Below are positions 12,666-25,157 of a stretch of DNA of 64,000 nucleotides, piece after piece. This stretch comes from Kudoa neothunni (Eukaryota; Cnidaria). The translations under genes and the position numbers were made by a program. The first letter of the stretch is position 1. Each line of letters opens with the position of its first letter. The DNA lies in the NCBI GenBank assembly GCA_964304625.1, contig OZ199839.1, forward strand, positions 1,426,001 through 1,490,000, read 5' to 3'. The notes under the pieces were generated by a model. It saw nothing but the letters and a program-made list of their open reading frames with translations, made no database searches and was not told where the DNA came from.

Positions 12666-13791
12666 ATGAGAATTTTTCGAGCGTCCACCTGGAGAAAGAA
12701 GTTTTATAGACTTTTACATTATTTCTATGATCCCAACAAACGAAAAGCTCTGGGGAAATCTCCAAAAGAACTTTGTATATTCTATCATAATATTGTGCGA
12801 TCGCTTGTGGTGACATTGAGTTATTTAGTGTTTTTGTGTCTTTTTCTCGCCACGTTCTATTTGTTTATAGCGGGTTTATTCTATTCGGAATTGTTGATTG
12901 TTCAAGAATGGAAGAAAAATTTTCAAATTAGTGAAAATGTACCAGCTGATAGGGAGATTTTAAAAAACAATATCGGTAACTATATCTCCCTTTTCTCAGC
13001 CTATAGTCGCATTGGTATTAGGTTTAATAGTTTTAATGAACATCCAAAAAATTCCACCGAAGGATATGACGTTTGATGCTTACAAACAAACTTACTTGGC
13101 TGAATATACGGAATTAATCCAGAAGTACAACACTTTTTTGATGTTAACCCCGGTGAACTATTTGTCTGTTTCTTCTATTAGATTACACTTTACGTTTGCC
13201 TTCGTCTAATACACAATGTGTTGTAAAACAGCAGCAAGAATCTGCCTTCATGTTTCATTCCTATTACTAACAGAGAGGCATTCGGGCATTGTTTGGATGG
13301 AAGCGGCACGAATTTGGCTGAAGATAGAATGGCCTATTGGTTAACCATATCGAAAGTATTCATCTAAAAATGGTTGTATTCATTATTGATATCTTCGAAT
13401 TAGGTTGTTAATTTTGTACCAAAGGCTGTATCCCCAAACTCGAATACTATTGGTGTAGAATGTCATGGTTCTAAAAATGGAGTAGAAATAGTGTGATTGA
13501 TTGTTCTGTTATGTATTCTCATATAGGAGGACAGTGCTCCATTAGACGTCTTCCCCACCGGTGGTATAGACCGTAATCAACTTCCCTACAAAAATACACT
13601 ACAATATGGTTTGGGACATCAACTTATGCCACTTACGTGCACACTTGTGAATGTGAGTATGTACGATCATTTGGAATGCAGGTTGAAATCAAGTGATATC
13701 AAAGTTGTTTTCAGAGGGTGGCCCCACTTCCTACGCAGGATTTATTCGTGTAGAGTTACCGAAATTCATTCAACCCTTCCCCGACAGCTAA
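12666..13791 (+). CDS. ATP1B: Na,K-ATPase beta subunit
   Basis: This is the type II glycoprotein that escorts the Na,K-ATPase alpha subunit to the plasma membrane. I read six exons: 12666-12938, 13000-13152, 13239-13355, 13404-13490, 13527-13692 and 13715-13791, summing to 873 nt (290 aa), a usual length for the family. A cytoplasmic tail with YDPNKRKALGKSP precedes one membrane segment (about residues 46-70). The ectodomain keeps cysteines in family positions: C147/C160 (SCFIPITNREAFGHC), C201 (GVECHG), C248 and C261 (LECRLK). DVFPTGG matches the family's Y/F-P-x-GG element and GFIRVELPKF the C-terminal beta strand. All introns are GT-AG, of 61, 86, 48, 36 and 22 nt. The exact 5' junctions of exons 2 and 3 are inferred from frame continuity. 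No neighbour suggests a functional link. Confidence 0.85.
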
Positions 13792-13875
13792 TCACAACAC
13801 TATAACAAATAATATATAGATAAAATTAGCGCTGGCCTTGGTTGCATTTATTAAAAATTGTATTTTTCGCTAATT

Positions 13876-14440
13876 TCAGCAAGAAAACCATATATTAATA
13901 CAAAAACACAACGATTCAATTTTATCACTATCTACACAGCGCACTTGTAGTAAGCTCACATGAGCAATTAAATGAGAGTTCGTTTGGATGTATTTACTGG
14001 GATGATGAATTGCTAGAATGAGGGTAGCTGTCTGTGTTCTGGGAGGGCAGACGATTCCATAAATTTCAATATTATTACCCACTCGGGGGTGCCCAGAATT
14101 TGAGGGCGTTGATTCGGTGGGCGGGGGAAGAAGATTGAGGTTTCTAGATGCATGAGGGTCGACCTCAGTTGTTCCAACCACGCTGCGTGGATCCCTGCCT
14201 ATTGGAGTTTGCCCGCAGGTTCGGAATTGAATCTGAATGGAGCACTCCTGTGAAATTGCACTGGAATTGTCGTTGGAGTGTCAGGCACAAGAATTAACGA
14301 CAACGACGAACGTTTCTCTTCCCCATTTTTCACGGGAAACAGCATTCAAATCCGTCGAACCCGAACGAGATTTGTTATTTTTTCTATCATCAAACTCCTT
14401 TACATCGGCGAGTGTTATATCCAGCTCGGTCAAATTCCAA
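13876..14440 (-). CDS. Unidentified coding block, GC-richer
   Basis: On the minus strand a TATTTCAG acceptor at 14441 opens a frame reading NLTELDITLADVKEFDDRKN and then SREKWGRETF. The same frame runs to a stop at 13876-13878, interrupted only by one TGA at 14281-14283. A 60-nt GT-AG intron from 14307 (GTCGTT...TTTCACAG) would remove that TGA and keep the frame. Downstream the frame includes RNLNLLPPPTESTPSNSGHP. Base composition is clearly richer in G+C than the flanks, and proline/serine content looks like a disordered host protein. I do not recognise the family and did not find the first exon. It lies tail to tail with the Na,K-ATPase beta gene, about 85 bp away. Confidence 0.45.
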
Positions 14441-14777
14441 CTGAAATACATAATATAACTTTTGGAGGTTTTAGGTGCGCATGCTAATTATAAGGGTTTT
14501 CTTATTACTACTTATATTTATTAATTTTTGTTAAAAAAATTATTACCGAATACAAGATTAATAAAATATAATAAATACATGACAAAATGACATTTTCTTT
14601 GAAAAAATGTTTTACTAACAATATCTATTGTATAGCATAAAATAGTAATAATGAGTATGTTTTGCGTTAAATAGAATTTTAGAATTTCACCGGATAATCT
14701 GACTATGGCATCCGATCTTGATTAATCAAATGATATAATGATTTATTAGCCTTGGCTGTGGACAGGCCAGCCATAGT

Positions 14778-14859
14778 GTGTTGGTGGCCGAGTGGTTAAG
14801 GCGTTTGACTCGAAATCAAATGGGTTCATCCCGCGTAGGTTCAAATCCTGCCCAGCACG
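14778..14859 (+). tRNA. tRNA-Ser(CGA)
   Basis: An 82-nt cloverleaf. The acceptor stem GTGTTGG pairs with CCAGCAC (one G-T pair) and the discriminator base is G. The D-arm is TGGCCGAGTGGTTAAGGCG. The anticodon stem-loop is TTTGA-CTCGAAA-TCAAA with CGA at 14811-14813. The variable arm (TGGGTTCATCCCGC) is long, as in class II serine tRNAs, and the T-arm is TAGGTTCAAATCCTG. Internal A box (TGGCCGAGTGG) and B box (GGTTCAAATCC) are intact. No intron is present and CCA is not encoded, as in eukaryotic nuclear tRNA genes. Confidence 0.95.
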
Positions 14860-14866
14860 GTGGCAC

Positions 14867-14870
14867 GTTT
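14867..14870 (+). terminator. Pol III T4 terminator of tRNA-Ser
   Basis: A TTTT run lies eight bases past the tRNA 3' end, the usual RNA polymerase III stop. Confidence 0.7.
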
Positions 14871-15629
14871 TGCTTTACTTACTTACCCTTCTTTATGTTT
14901 TACGCATTTGTTTCTTCCTTCTTTTATGAGAATCTTTCTTATGGGCGCAATATGTATTATTTCAATAACCAATTTTTAACGAGTTATTAGGCAAAGTATC
15001 ATTTTCACTCAAATTCGACACCTACGTCTATTTTATATGAAAATTTCTATTTGTCAAAGGCAAATAAATCATGTGATTGATATTCAGTAAAGTTCTTATA
15101 ACCATGGTTTATTCATTCTTCATTTCTATAGTTTACCTTGGGCTAAATAATGTGTTTAATCCATGAAAATTTATTATTTAACATTTTAATCGTTCTCAAA
15201 TATTGTTTTAGATTAATCGATTTATGCATTTAGGTTTTTTAATTATTTAATTATACAGTTATTAATTGAATCAAACATTTTTTAACAATATAATAACTGG
15301 CGCGAATCGTCCAGCTTTGCCTGATGTCGAAGATATCTTGCGCTGTAAAATTTCTTAAAAACATTCGAAAAATTATCATTCCTCAAAACATATTCACAAA
15401 AGGGATTAAAATAACCGTTTAGATCATCGTTCTTTTAACGATTGTTATCAGCGAAATAAAAATCATGATTATTCTAGGGAGGGGTTGCAACAATCCTGTC
15501 GCAGTTTAAAATTTCGCTGCCCGCCATAAACACTAAATAATAGATGATCAGTGCCATATTTCCTAAACCCAAATCAAAAATGCGTGGAAAAAATATTTTA
15601 GAATTATTATGAAAATAGCAGAAATTATA

Positions 15630-16705
15630 TACAGTTGTGTAGGGATACTACGCACTTTTGGGTGGCAAAAACTCGAATGCGTAACAACCCTGCACTACTT
15701 AGTATCCATGCTTTGGCGCATACGCATGTAGGGGAAAATTGAGTGGGTGCGCGAACACTTTTTCTGTTTTTTTCATTTATTCTCTCGTCCCACTAATAAT
15801 AACGTTAATACGGAGATGTGAAAAAATTTTCGTAATAATTTTTTTATTGTTCACAGAGTATTTTGAAATGAAATTAGTTAGTTCAATATAGAATTATTTT
15901 TTCCACAAGAAATTTGCTATTTCTCTTGCTTTAAACGAAGCTTATTTTATTTTACAAAAAGAAAAACTTAATTTTGTAATGTGATCAAGCATTTCGGTGT
16001 CATTGAACTTGAATAATTTCTTTATTTCCTTTAGATTTTCTATTTAATTTGTTCATTTTTACACCAACTCTCGAAACAAACTCATGGAAATGTCCTCGAC
16101 AAACAATTACAGGAGTGTTGTCTTTCATATTGTCCTTGATGGCATTGGCGAGTTTATTTTTCCTATATTATTGTACTCTCTGGACAATTTTATATTTCTC
16201 GTTCTCGAAAGTTCGATCCATTCTTTCATTCTTATATCGATTAGTTTGAATTTTTTTTCTACGAGTTTTGCCGATAAAAATTTTAAATCATCTGAAACAA
16301 AGCCTGAAGATATTTTTGATTTTATTGATAAAATTGTATTCAATGTAGTGACTGATTTAAGGCCGGAGCGCCTAACGATGTTCTCTTTAGAGCCACTCTT
16401 AGTTCCTAATTCTTCTAATTATTTAATAATCTACACGTTTTTTTCAAGTAAGCGATAATTTTTCTTATTGCGTACTTACCGCGCCAATGTAATCAAACAA
16501 CAGACTTCATGTGAGTAGTAACCATAAAGTGAGCAATAAGCTTGCACTCCAATTTTTACCGACGAAAAAATTATTTCTCAATTTTATAATTATATTTCTC
16601 AATATATTTTACTCTTATCTCACGATTTATATCTATAGTTAATTTTGTATATTTTGAATTGTTGACACTATTTCTAAAAGTGCGCAATAACCCTACGCTA
16701 TTGTA
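15630..16705 (-). mobile_element. pogo-like DNA transposon relic
   Basis: Terminal inverted repeats of about 31 bp start TACAGTTGTGTAGGG (left) and, inverted, TACAATAGCGTAGGG (right), both continuing to CGCACTTTT and bounded by TA. A minus-strand frame (about 16400 to 16125) reads KENIVRRSGLKSVTTLNTIL followed by MKEWIELSRTRNIKLS. These resemble the Psq-type helix-turn-helix and the CENP-B/Tc5-type DNA-binding half of pogo transposases. The frame stops at 16125 and no DDE catalytic block is found, so the copy is broken and shortened. Its end motif is related to those of the MITEs at 25158 and 28303. Confidence 0.65.
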
Positions 16706-16921
16706 TCTCGATGATAACTTACGATGATGGATGATTATTCCTTAAATCATTGCCCCGCTATTCAGCGTAAACATATAATATAGTCTTTCTTATAAACAAT
16801 CGCGCATTATTTTAGTATCACCCCTAAATAATTAAAAATTTTTAATACGGTGGGCAATCTATTTTCCGTACTTTTCGAAGCATGCACCTCTTCAGAATCA
16901 TGATAACTGGGGAGTGATTAA

Positions 16922-18671
16922 CCCTCTAACACAGGAGTCGGCAACCTTTTCGAGTGTTGAGACAAATAAATATGCCCTAACTTTAATGTGGATTGTATTA
17001 AAATTAATTTACAAAAATGTTAAATTATTCTTAATCCCAATATCGAATATAAATTTATAAATTAGAATTTTATATAAGTCATTTAACTATAAAATTATGT
17101 CAAACAAAAATTATTATGTATTAATAATTTTCATTCGCCGGTGTAAACAACTCTTATTCAACTCGTGGAAACAGTTATTTATTGTATGATGTCAAGTAAT
17201 GAGATGTACCTATATGTATTACTAAAAATATTCTATATTTTTCTAAAAATAATTTAAACGTTATTTTGATAGTCATATTTATTCTAATTTTCTGATTTAA
17301 TGAAAATGAATTTTAGTCGGCTGAAATGTTTATATGGACAACATATTAACATGTAGAAAATCATTTAGATAAAAACATAAAAACTATAAATGTGTTTTAG
17401 ACATTACAGAAAAAATTTTTATGCTAGTCAATGCATGGCGGGCCTTAGGTTGCCGACTCCTGCTCTAACAGATGAAAAAACCACCCTCCAAAAGGCTTAG
17501 GGTAAAAAAAGACCTCAGAATTTCTTTCTTTTAATTTATTCAAAAAATTATTATAAAAGTTATGAGAAAATATGGAAAGATTCTGCCTAAGGAATATTGA
17601 GAAAAAGTAATTACTGCATAACTAATCCTCGGTGATCTACTTCGGTAAGATTAGGTATTATTTCGTAATAACTCGCGATTAGAACGTATAGTATGTTTAG
17701 CCTTATTCGAAATAACGACATAAAACTTAATGAAAAAATAAAATATAAAATTCTAATAAAGACAATCTATTCGGTAAAAATGCAGAATAATGACCGTAAT
17801 CAAAAACAGAGCCACTGTGAACCAAATCGACCATTTTGAATAATTTATTTTCGTTTATTTTTTAATTTTGATTCAACGATAATTTACATTTAATATTATC
17901 TTTCAGAATATATACGATAGTTGTTGCAATCTATTATGTATCTCCTAGTACCCTGTATTCTAAAATTTAAGTGTGGCAACCGATTTCTATGCGTTGTCAC
18001 AATTTCTCCTTAGTGATTACCTATTATTAAATGTAGGAATTTATGAAAATGAGAATTTCACATTTAGTACGAACATTAGATATTCAATTGTAGCAACTGT
18101 TTTAACGTTAAAATCAAAAATAAATTATTAGACGAAATTCAGGAATTCCTACTATAAAACTGTGTAATAAATATCACAATTCAATTTTACCTTTAAATTG
18201 TTAAAAAGCTTATTCATTAGGAGATATTTATCGTTATCGGGATTAGTAACATTGACAATTTTGTTTGTTTCAGGTAATAAAACTTGGCGTCACAATACTT
18301 GTTGAAACGACGGCTTATGACGTATATGACACCACGTAATTAATCGGATTATTTCGAATAATAATTATTCAGTTGCTCAGTATTCCTTGGGCAGAATTTT
18401 TCAAAATCTTCCATATCGTTTTTTAATCATTTTTTTCATTCATTGAATTAAAAAATCTTGTGGTCTTTTTTAGCCCAAAGCCCGTTAAAGGAATGAATTT
18501 TGTTTGATAAAATATAATCAATATTCCCATACAAAAATTTTTTATATATCTATTTATTAAAATAATATAGGAGAATAGACGAAATTTTAAGTAATTCATA
18601 TAATTATTAAATATTCTATGAACAAATTAAAATCCTTTTAGGATCTAAAAGGTCACAAGCCCGTTAGAGGG
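16922..18671 (+). mobile_element. TTAA-flanked piggyBac-type MITE, copy A
   Basis: The element is flanked by TTAA on both sides (16918-16921 and 18672-18675), starts CCCTCTAACA and ends GTTAGAGGG, the piggyBac pattern. It is interrupted after its first ten bases by a hAT MITE (16932-17462), whose 8-bp duplication repeats CTCTAACA. Without the insert it is about 1.2 kb. It has no transposase ORF. The inverted copy at 29128-30082 aligns over most of its length; both carry a GGTCTTTTT...CCTAAG(CC/TCC) subterminal motif and a shared block around CTATTCTCCTATATTATTTT. A second end-like motif at about 18465-18498 suggests subterminal inverted repeats. Confidence 0.8.
16932..17462. mobile_element. 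hAT-type MITE nested in copy A
   Basis: The ends CAGGAGTCGGCAACCTT and, inverted, CAGGAGTCGGCAACCTAAG form a near-perfect inverted repeat. A perfect 8-bp target duplication CTCTAACA lies at 16924-16931 and 17463-17470. The duplicated bases belong to the terminus of the surrounding TTAA element, so this insertion is younger than its host. The interior is AT-rich and non-coding. Confidence 0.9.
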
Positions 18672-18675
18672 TTAA

Positions 18676-21600
18676 ACTGGGTTTTCATCAAAATTCATCT
18701 CAGGTTTATATTTTATTTAATAAAAATAATTAAAACTAAAAAATAATCCCGTTTATTGCTATTGTTGATGTGAGTAAATTTAACATTTTAATTGACGTTT
18801 AACATTTATTTCAAAATCCTATATTTTTATGTATAAATTTTCTTTATAATTTCTCTTTTATATGCCGCTTTGTACTAGTGGATAATACCCTGATCTAAAG
18901 CTCGCAAAACGCTTATCGTATTTTGAGGAAGAAAAATCATTTTATATGGCTTAAATCGTTGCGAACATTAGAAATTACATTGTCGAGTAACAAAACAATT
19001 TTATTTGATTTTATTCAAAAAGCTTATTTAAACCAATTATATATTTTATAAACATACCTCAATCAATGGTGCTTTTTCGCGGCACTCATATTTTAGTTTA
19101 AGAATTTTATTTTTTTTTTGATCATTTCGGTTTAGCGGAATGCCAAATAATCGAAGATCGAGTTCCCTACCAAATATGAAAAGCAAAAAAGATAATCGTT
19201 ATTCTTTTTTCTCTTTTTTATTCGGTTATAGACATTCTCCATAGTTGTGACGTAGTTCTCATCTAAAACTATGCAAAATATATACAAATAAAAATTTTAC
19301 TTGTGTTGCTGATATTATAGCGCAATTTCGTTGATTTTAAAAACACAGTCGGTTACTAGTCCTTTAGTATATCGAATAACATCGGAATCCATACACGAAT
19401 CATTTGAGCGCAATTCTCTCATTTTATTAATCATATTAATAGAAATTAGCCCTATTTTTTGAGCTCATCAAATTAATCCACTCATACTTCTCAGAATCGA
19501 GCTCTTTGTCGGTATTATATTTCAACTTTTTTCTTTTCAGTGAAGCTTTCTCACCTTAATGGGATGTCACTAATTATTCCTTCTTATTAAGAATGCCATC
19601 TAATGTTGAAATTGTAGGAAATTTAAAATGTCGAACAGCGGCAATCTTAGCTCACTTATTAAGCAAGTTCTCAAAACTTCGATTATTCTAAACTTTTCCT
19701 TAAAATTTATGCAGTTTTATTTTTTTTCTGCTAATTGAAAATTACGAAAAATCCGTAAGTGCCCTCGAGAAATTCCAAACTAAGTACGTAAAATCCGCAA
19801 CGATGGATTTTTCGTAGTTTCGCCATTTTTTCTTTATTTGTAAATTGTTTTAAACTGAATTTCAATATTATATTTTAATATTGAATCTTTACTTTTATAG
19901 AAACTTTTAGAGTAAACAAGAAGTTAAAAGGTACGAAAAATCGATTGCCTATTGTAGTTGGGAAAAGTAAGATTACATTATCTACATTAAAATTGATTGC
20001 TTGTGATTCAAATGAAAAAGGGTAGTCTTAATTGAATCTAAACGCACAGATCTAGTATTATATGGCCTTAATTAATCTGAATGTAACTTACACTGCTAAT
20101 TTAACATTAATTTCCTCATAAACGTTTTTAATCACGGAAAATTTCAAATTTTTAAGAGATGTTAATATTCGTCGAGAAAAATATTTCGTGGGATGTAGAA
20201 TTAATAATCATTCAACAAAGTAATATTATGTGAATATTTGTTAATCGATAAATACAATATTAAAATTCTTCATAAAATTAGCGATTATAATAATTATTTT
20301 TATATCTTACGATTTACAAATTGATAAAATTTAAATATTCATATTCATATTATGGGATCGTTTATAATCATTTCAGGTCCGTAAACTTCGATACAATAAT
20401 AATGAAGTTAGATGGTTTCTATTTATTCAGGGAACGCATTGATCAATTTAACAATTATATGATTATATAATGAATAATATTATATTTATTAATTTACACC
20501 ATTATTTCCGAAGTATAAATACTTCACATAGTTTATTATTCACGAGGAGGATTTTGTAATAAAAATGAAATTAATTTATTTACAAAATTTGAAATGACTA
20601 GTTTCTAATATTTTCAAAAAAATAATGCTGATTAAACATATATTAATCCGATACGGGAATGTATGGAAGAATCAAAATATTTACCTACTATTGGATTCCG
20701 ACGGCCTCTTGCGCAAAAATCTGGTTGTGTATGAACGATAACACTGTTTTATAACTGTAAAATATTTACATTCGAAATATGGCATTAAATTATATATTTT
20801 GAATCAATATTGTTAACAAAAAATTTTAAATGTAAAAATATACCAAACGATGTTGATTGGGTTGACAATGGCCAAACAAACGTTAAGCTTAATGTGTTAA
20901 GCAAGGGGTAAGTTTAGACAAGTCATGGAGAGAATTATTGAACTTCATAGTTGAATACAGAAATATCATGTAAAGTAAACGTTGTCTTAATGACGAGACG
21001 CCTTCTATCGAATCCGGTGTTAATCGATACGTAACTTCGCGGCACATTTCTAAATAGTTTTATTTCTCAAAATTATAGGGTTGGGTGTTTTTTTTTAGAA
21101 ATTTACCTGTGTTCGTTAAGGGAAACAGAATAGATGATTAATTATTACTATTAACGTTATCTTGAAATATTGTGAGTATACATGGTTTTAATTTATTCAT
21201 ATTCTTTTTTATATGTCTTATCATATTGTTGTTTATGAAATACATTGCATTTCTATTCCAAATCTGCTCAAAACTTTTGCTATTTTTGCAGTTTTTGAAT
21301 TCAACGTAATAAGGGTAATGATAAGGAATATTAAGCTTTTGGGGTAAATAATGCACAACCAATAGAGAATTCATGCGGTAAGTGAATGTGGACCTTATTG
21401 TTATACTCAAACTTAATTTTCTTATAAAAATTTTTAGAATGGATAGAAAATATTTTAGTAAAAAAAATAAAAATTTAGATCAAAAATTGATCCCATTTTA
21501 CCCCCGGAAAGTGTTAAGTTTAGGCGTACTCCGAAGGTTAAATTTTAGTTCCTGGTAAATATTCATTTTTAATCAAATTTAAGAAACATTTTTAAAATCT

Positions 21601-22179
21601 TTTAAGAAATTAAATTTCGAATAAAAATTTAATATCTATAGTTGTCGTACAATGTGTGAAATATTCTTGTGTGCAATAAAAGTTCTCCACTTTATTCGTA
21701 TAACACGCAGTTAGCTTGTTTATATGTAATGCCTCGTTACGTTTAGACATTTTTAGCACGACTCCTCCTGTAATATTTTTCTCTCTGGAATTGATTAAAA
21801 TTTGTTAAACTAATAGTCTGAAGCAAGAAAACCTTATTCATCACATCAATTACCTCCAACTGATTAAAAAGCCCAATTTCAAAAATAAGACCGTTATTAT
21901 AATATCAACGTTATAAAGCCTAAGATATGAATTGTCAATGCACATCTCACATTATCAAACATGTCATGCTATTCTGATCAAGATGATCGAAATAGAATGA
22001 GAAATGAATACTTAGTAGATACGAATTCTTCAATTTCGTTAACTTTAGCATAAATACTATTTATTCTTATGTTAATACCACCTGTAAGCATTAACAGATC
22101 ATTTATAGTAGGACGTATAAAATAGTAATGAGCCAATAAGACTACTTTAGATGCGGCACAATAAAACCCCACTGTAAAA
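18676..22179. other. AT-rich DNA, no gene seen
   Basis: About 3.5 kb without a recognisable exon chain, RNA gene or element ends. The minus ORF at 21138-21410 and the frame at 21978-22193 show no conserved motif; the latter overlaps the 3' end of the phosphatase gene in another frame. Confidence 0.6.
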
Positions 22180-23821
22180 CTATACATTCTCAACTACATT
22201 ATCATTAAATATAGGCATCACAACAAGAACAGTGATATTATCATTGCTTCCATTTTCAAAAGATATTTTAGAGAGATTATTAGATATAGCTTTTAGGTTG
22301 GCAGGATTGGGGTCATCGATTCGCTAAAGCAAAAAGTATATTGTAACAGAGAAGACATTTAATTGAAAACTACATGGGATATCAGGCAGTCGATGATTTC
22401 TTTATTAGAAATATTATTCCAAAAGCCGTCACAACCAAGGATCAAGCATCTAAATTTGATAGCCAATATGTTGATAAATAAATATAAATGTGTAGGAATG
22501 TTGATAACAATTACAGATCATTGTGATCAATCGTGTATTTGGTCACTGTTGGTAACGATATAACTCCCTTTCTCTTAAAATTAATGTCTCCAATACTTCT
22601 GGAAACTTCCAGAATACCCATAACTCGTCCTTCCCTATAAAAAAGCAATTAACAGAGAATAACAATGTTAAAGAAGATATAACTTGACAAATCCGCCATA
22701 TTTCTCAATTCTAGATCTTTCCTCAAGCTATATATACGAAAAACATGTTAAATTAATTGTTTTGTAGGTGTATATTTACATACATCACTAGGAGAGTGTT
22801 CATTGTTGAGGTACTTCAACAATAATGGCGAAGTATTCGTTGAGTGGTTTTCAACGTCAGTTTTCAGGTGGTTAGTGGTTGGGTTTTTAAAGACAACCGC
22901 ACACTAATTGGAAATTAACGGTTATATGAGGATTCATTAAAACTTTAACAATTTACTTTACAATCGCCTATATTAGCTAAAAAAACTTGATTTTCAAATA
23001 TAAACAATGAAAGCGCGGTTGATCCATCTTTTTTGGGTGGATTACTACAAAAAATTGTTTCATCGAGAGGCGAACCTTCCGAATGAAATTAATTACAAGG
23101 ATTTGGCAATTTTAATAAAATTTTCATCAACCACTCTGAAAGTTGAACCGATTTTGGTATTCACATTTCTACCGAAATCTAACGCAGAAAATTAGTGAAA
23201 AAGAAAACGTGGCGTTATCAGCGAGATTTGAACGCGTGTGAAATTACTGGAATCTAATTCTAAAGAAAAATCGCAGAAGAAATGTTTGAAAACGTTTTCG
23301 CTCGCATACTTCGATGCAGCTCTACCCCCATGACCATCGAAAACTTGATAAGTAGCAACAACTTCACTAAAAAATTAATCACATTTAAAGTTTAGCTATC
23401 CAATCAACAAATGTATAGTAATACAATTTTTCTGCCAACTTTTCATTTTCTATCAAGGGATGATTAACACATTGATCAATTGCTACATGAAAATCTTGCA
23501 TTTCATCCCTGTTCCCCTTGAAACTTGTGACGGCGTGAATGTATTTTTTGACTATTTTATTGTCTATAGATTGATTTCTTTTATTGAGAAACATTAATTA
23601 CTCGAAGAATACTTGTATCGCTTTTAGAAATTATGCCTCTTTCTGATTCATTTTTACGTTTACGACTTGATTTTCCTTCAGATCCATCACCCTTTAAATC
23701 ATCATTGTCAATATTGCTCTCTTTCGACTATATTTGGATAAATAATTTGTTCTGTGGAGCAATCCAATCAAACCGAACACTTTGGGGGTGGTAGATCGTC
23801 AAACAATCCTCCACCACTCAT
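22180..23821 (-). CDS. ILKAP: PP2C-family phosphatase, ILKAP-like
   Basis: This is a metal-dependent Ser/Thr phosphatase (PPM family). I read eleven exons: 23821-23774, 23727-23613, 23563-23440, 23366-23248, 23178-23097, 23044-22957, 22903-22784, 22727-22684, 22634-22515, 22449-22374 and 22323-22180, summing to 1080 nt (359 aa; human ILKAP is 392). The N-terminus MSGGGLFDDLPPP matches the LFDDLPP motif of ILKAP, and a basic stretch KSSRKRK follows. PP2C motifs are in order: RDEMQD (73-78), DGHGG (106-110), DGSTA (169-173), ANIGDC, EVSRSIGD (256-263), GCDG (292-295) and NDN (339-341). The metal-binding aspartates are all present. Introns are 42-72 nt. The exon 3 end is the least certain junction; another donor 27 nt downstream would lose the frame. 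The ILKAP N-terminal motif favours this over other PPM members. Confidence 0.88.
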
Positions 23822-25157
23822 TACAACGATAAGGTTTGCTATGTCTGGATGAATGACGCTTGCGCGTAAACAACTAAAGTTATAGAAATCATTAGTTTTG
23901 CGTATATGTATAGATTTAGGCTTTAATTTTTATTTCAAGTATTTTTCCAATTATCAAGCAGCTTTCGAAAATACGTTTTATTGTTGAAAAAATATACTTA
24001 AAATATGGCTTCCAAAACAATTTATTTTAATAGCTGAATAGATTTATAACAATTTGATTAAAATATCTTTAAAGTAGCGAGTAAATAACTAAACACTAAT
24101 TTTCATTCTACGTTTTTTAACATTTTATGTATGGAATACTTAACGCATGCGATTTCTTTGGAATTTTCAGTCGTCAAATAGATTGTTTTAATTGTGAGTT
24201 AAGAAGTTTATTATTTTTTCTCAACAGCTTTTTATTTTCTTATAGATTTATTTAAATAGAATTTTTTTCAATTAAATTTGATTATTTTGCGCTTCCATTA
24301 ATACTCAAGTTTAATCCAATGGATCGTGGATACAGTGGTTAGTCTTAAGGAAGCATTTTCAAGATTAGCTGTAATAAGAGTTGTTATTGATGTGCAACGG
24401 CACGAACTTAGCATTTTATGTAATGCAAGACGATACTATATTATCAAATATAAAATCTTAAAAAAAGTTGGAACCTCAAATACAATCTTACAATAAAATT
24501 CTTTCTAAAAATGAAGTAATTTATTTTTATCGCATATGCACGCACCGAATCGAATGAGTAAAATACGCCTAAATCGACCAATCCCTATATATAGGGAAAA
24601 TTCGGAGTTTGAAATGATTTTAAAATTCCAAGAAAACCCATATGTTAATTATCTAACAGCCTAATAACAAGCTATGCTTTTGAAAATCATCCACACTCTG
24701 ATTTTTGACATTGGAGAAGGTCTGTCACGTATTGTAGTATCGACAATTATGCATAGCAGAGCCACTGTCATAGATAGGTTGCATTTCTAGGTGGTAGTCA
24801 ATTTGAAACTACGGTGTATGATGCTTTCAACCCCTACAAAACCCCTAAACAAAAGTTTCCACATTGGGGGTAGTTACAGGGGGCCGAGACTCATACCTCG
24901 GAGTCAACGAAAACATTGTGAAGCCGAGCATGCTTTCTATGTAATCGACTGATTCTACCTACGTAGTAGAAATCTCTCTCTCAAAATATATCATGGCGAA
25001 ATCGACGCTGAAATAAGTCTGGCAAATAATAGTCATTCGATAAATTTTACTGAAAATTAATTTATTTTTTATTCATAAATAAATAGAATCGAAATCGTTT
25101 ATTTTTCAAAATAAAACATTATCAAATACCTACTTTCATTTGGATGAATATACATAC
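23822..25157. other. Intergenic; GC-richer block at 24.75-24.95 kb
   Basis: Mostly AT-rich. A stretch at about 24740-24990 is richer in G+C and contains a small hairpin (CCGAG...CTCGG at about 24883-24901). It has no clear tR A/B boxes, ORF or element ends. I cannot assign it. Confidence 0.4.

Noticed and set aside
12976-12999. 24-nt intron in Na,K-ATPase beta exon 1/2
   Set aside because: Removing 24 nt would leave the wrong frame downstream; a donor at 12939 (61-nt intron) gives the correct frame.
16049-16458. Two overlapping plus-strand ORFs with hydrophobic stretches
   Set aside because: They are antisense shadows of the minus-strand pogo-like transposase frame.
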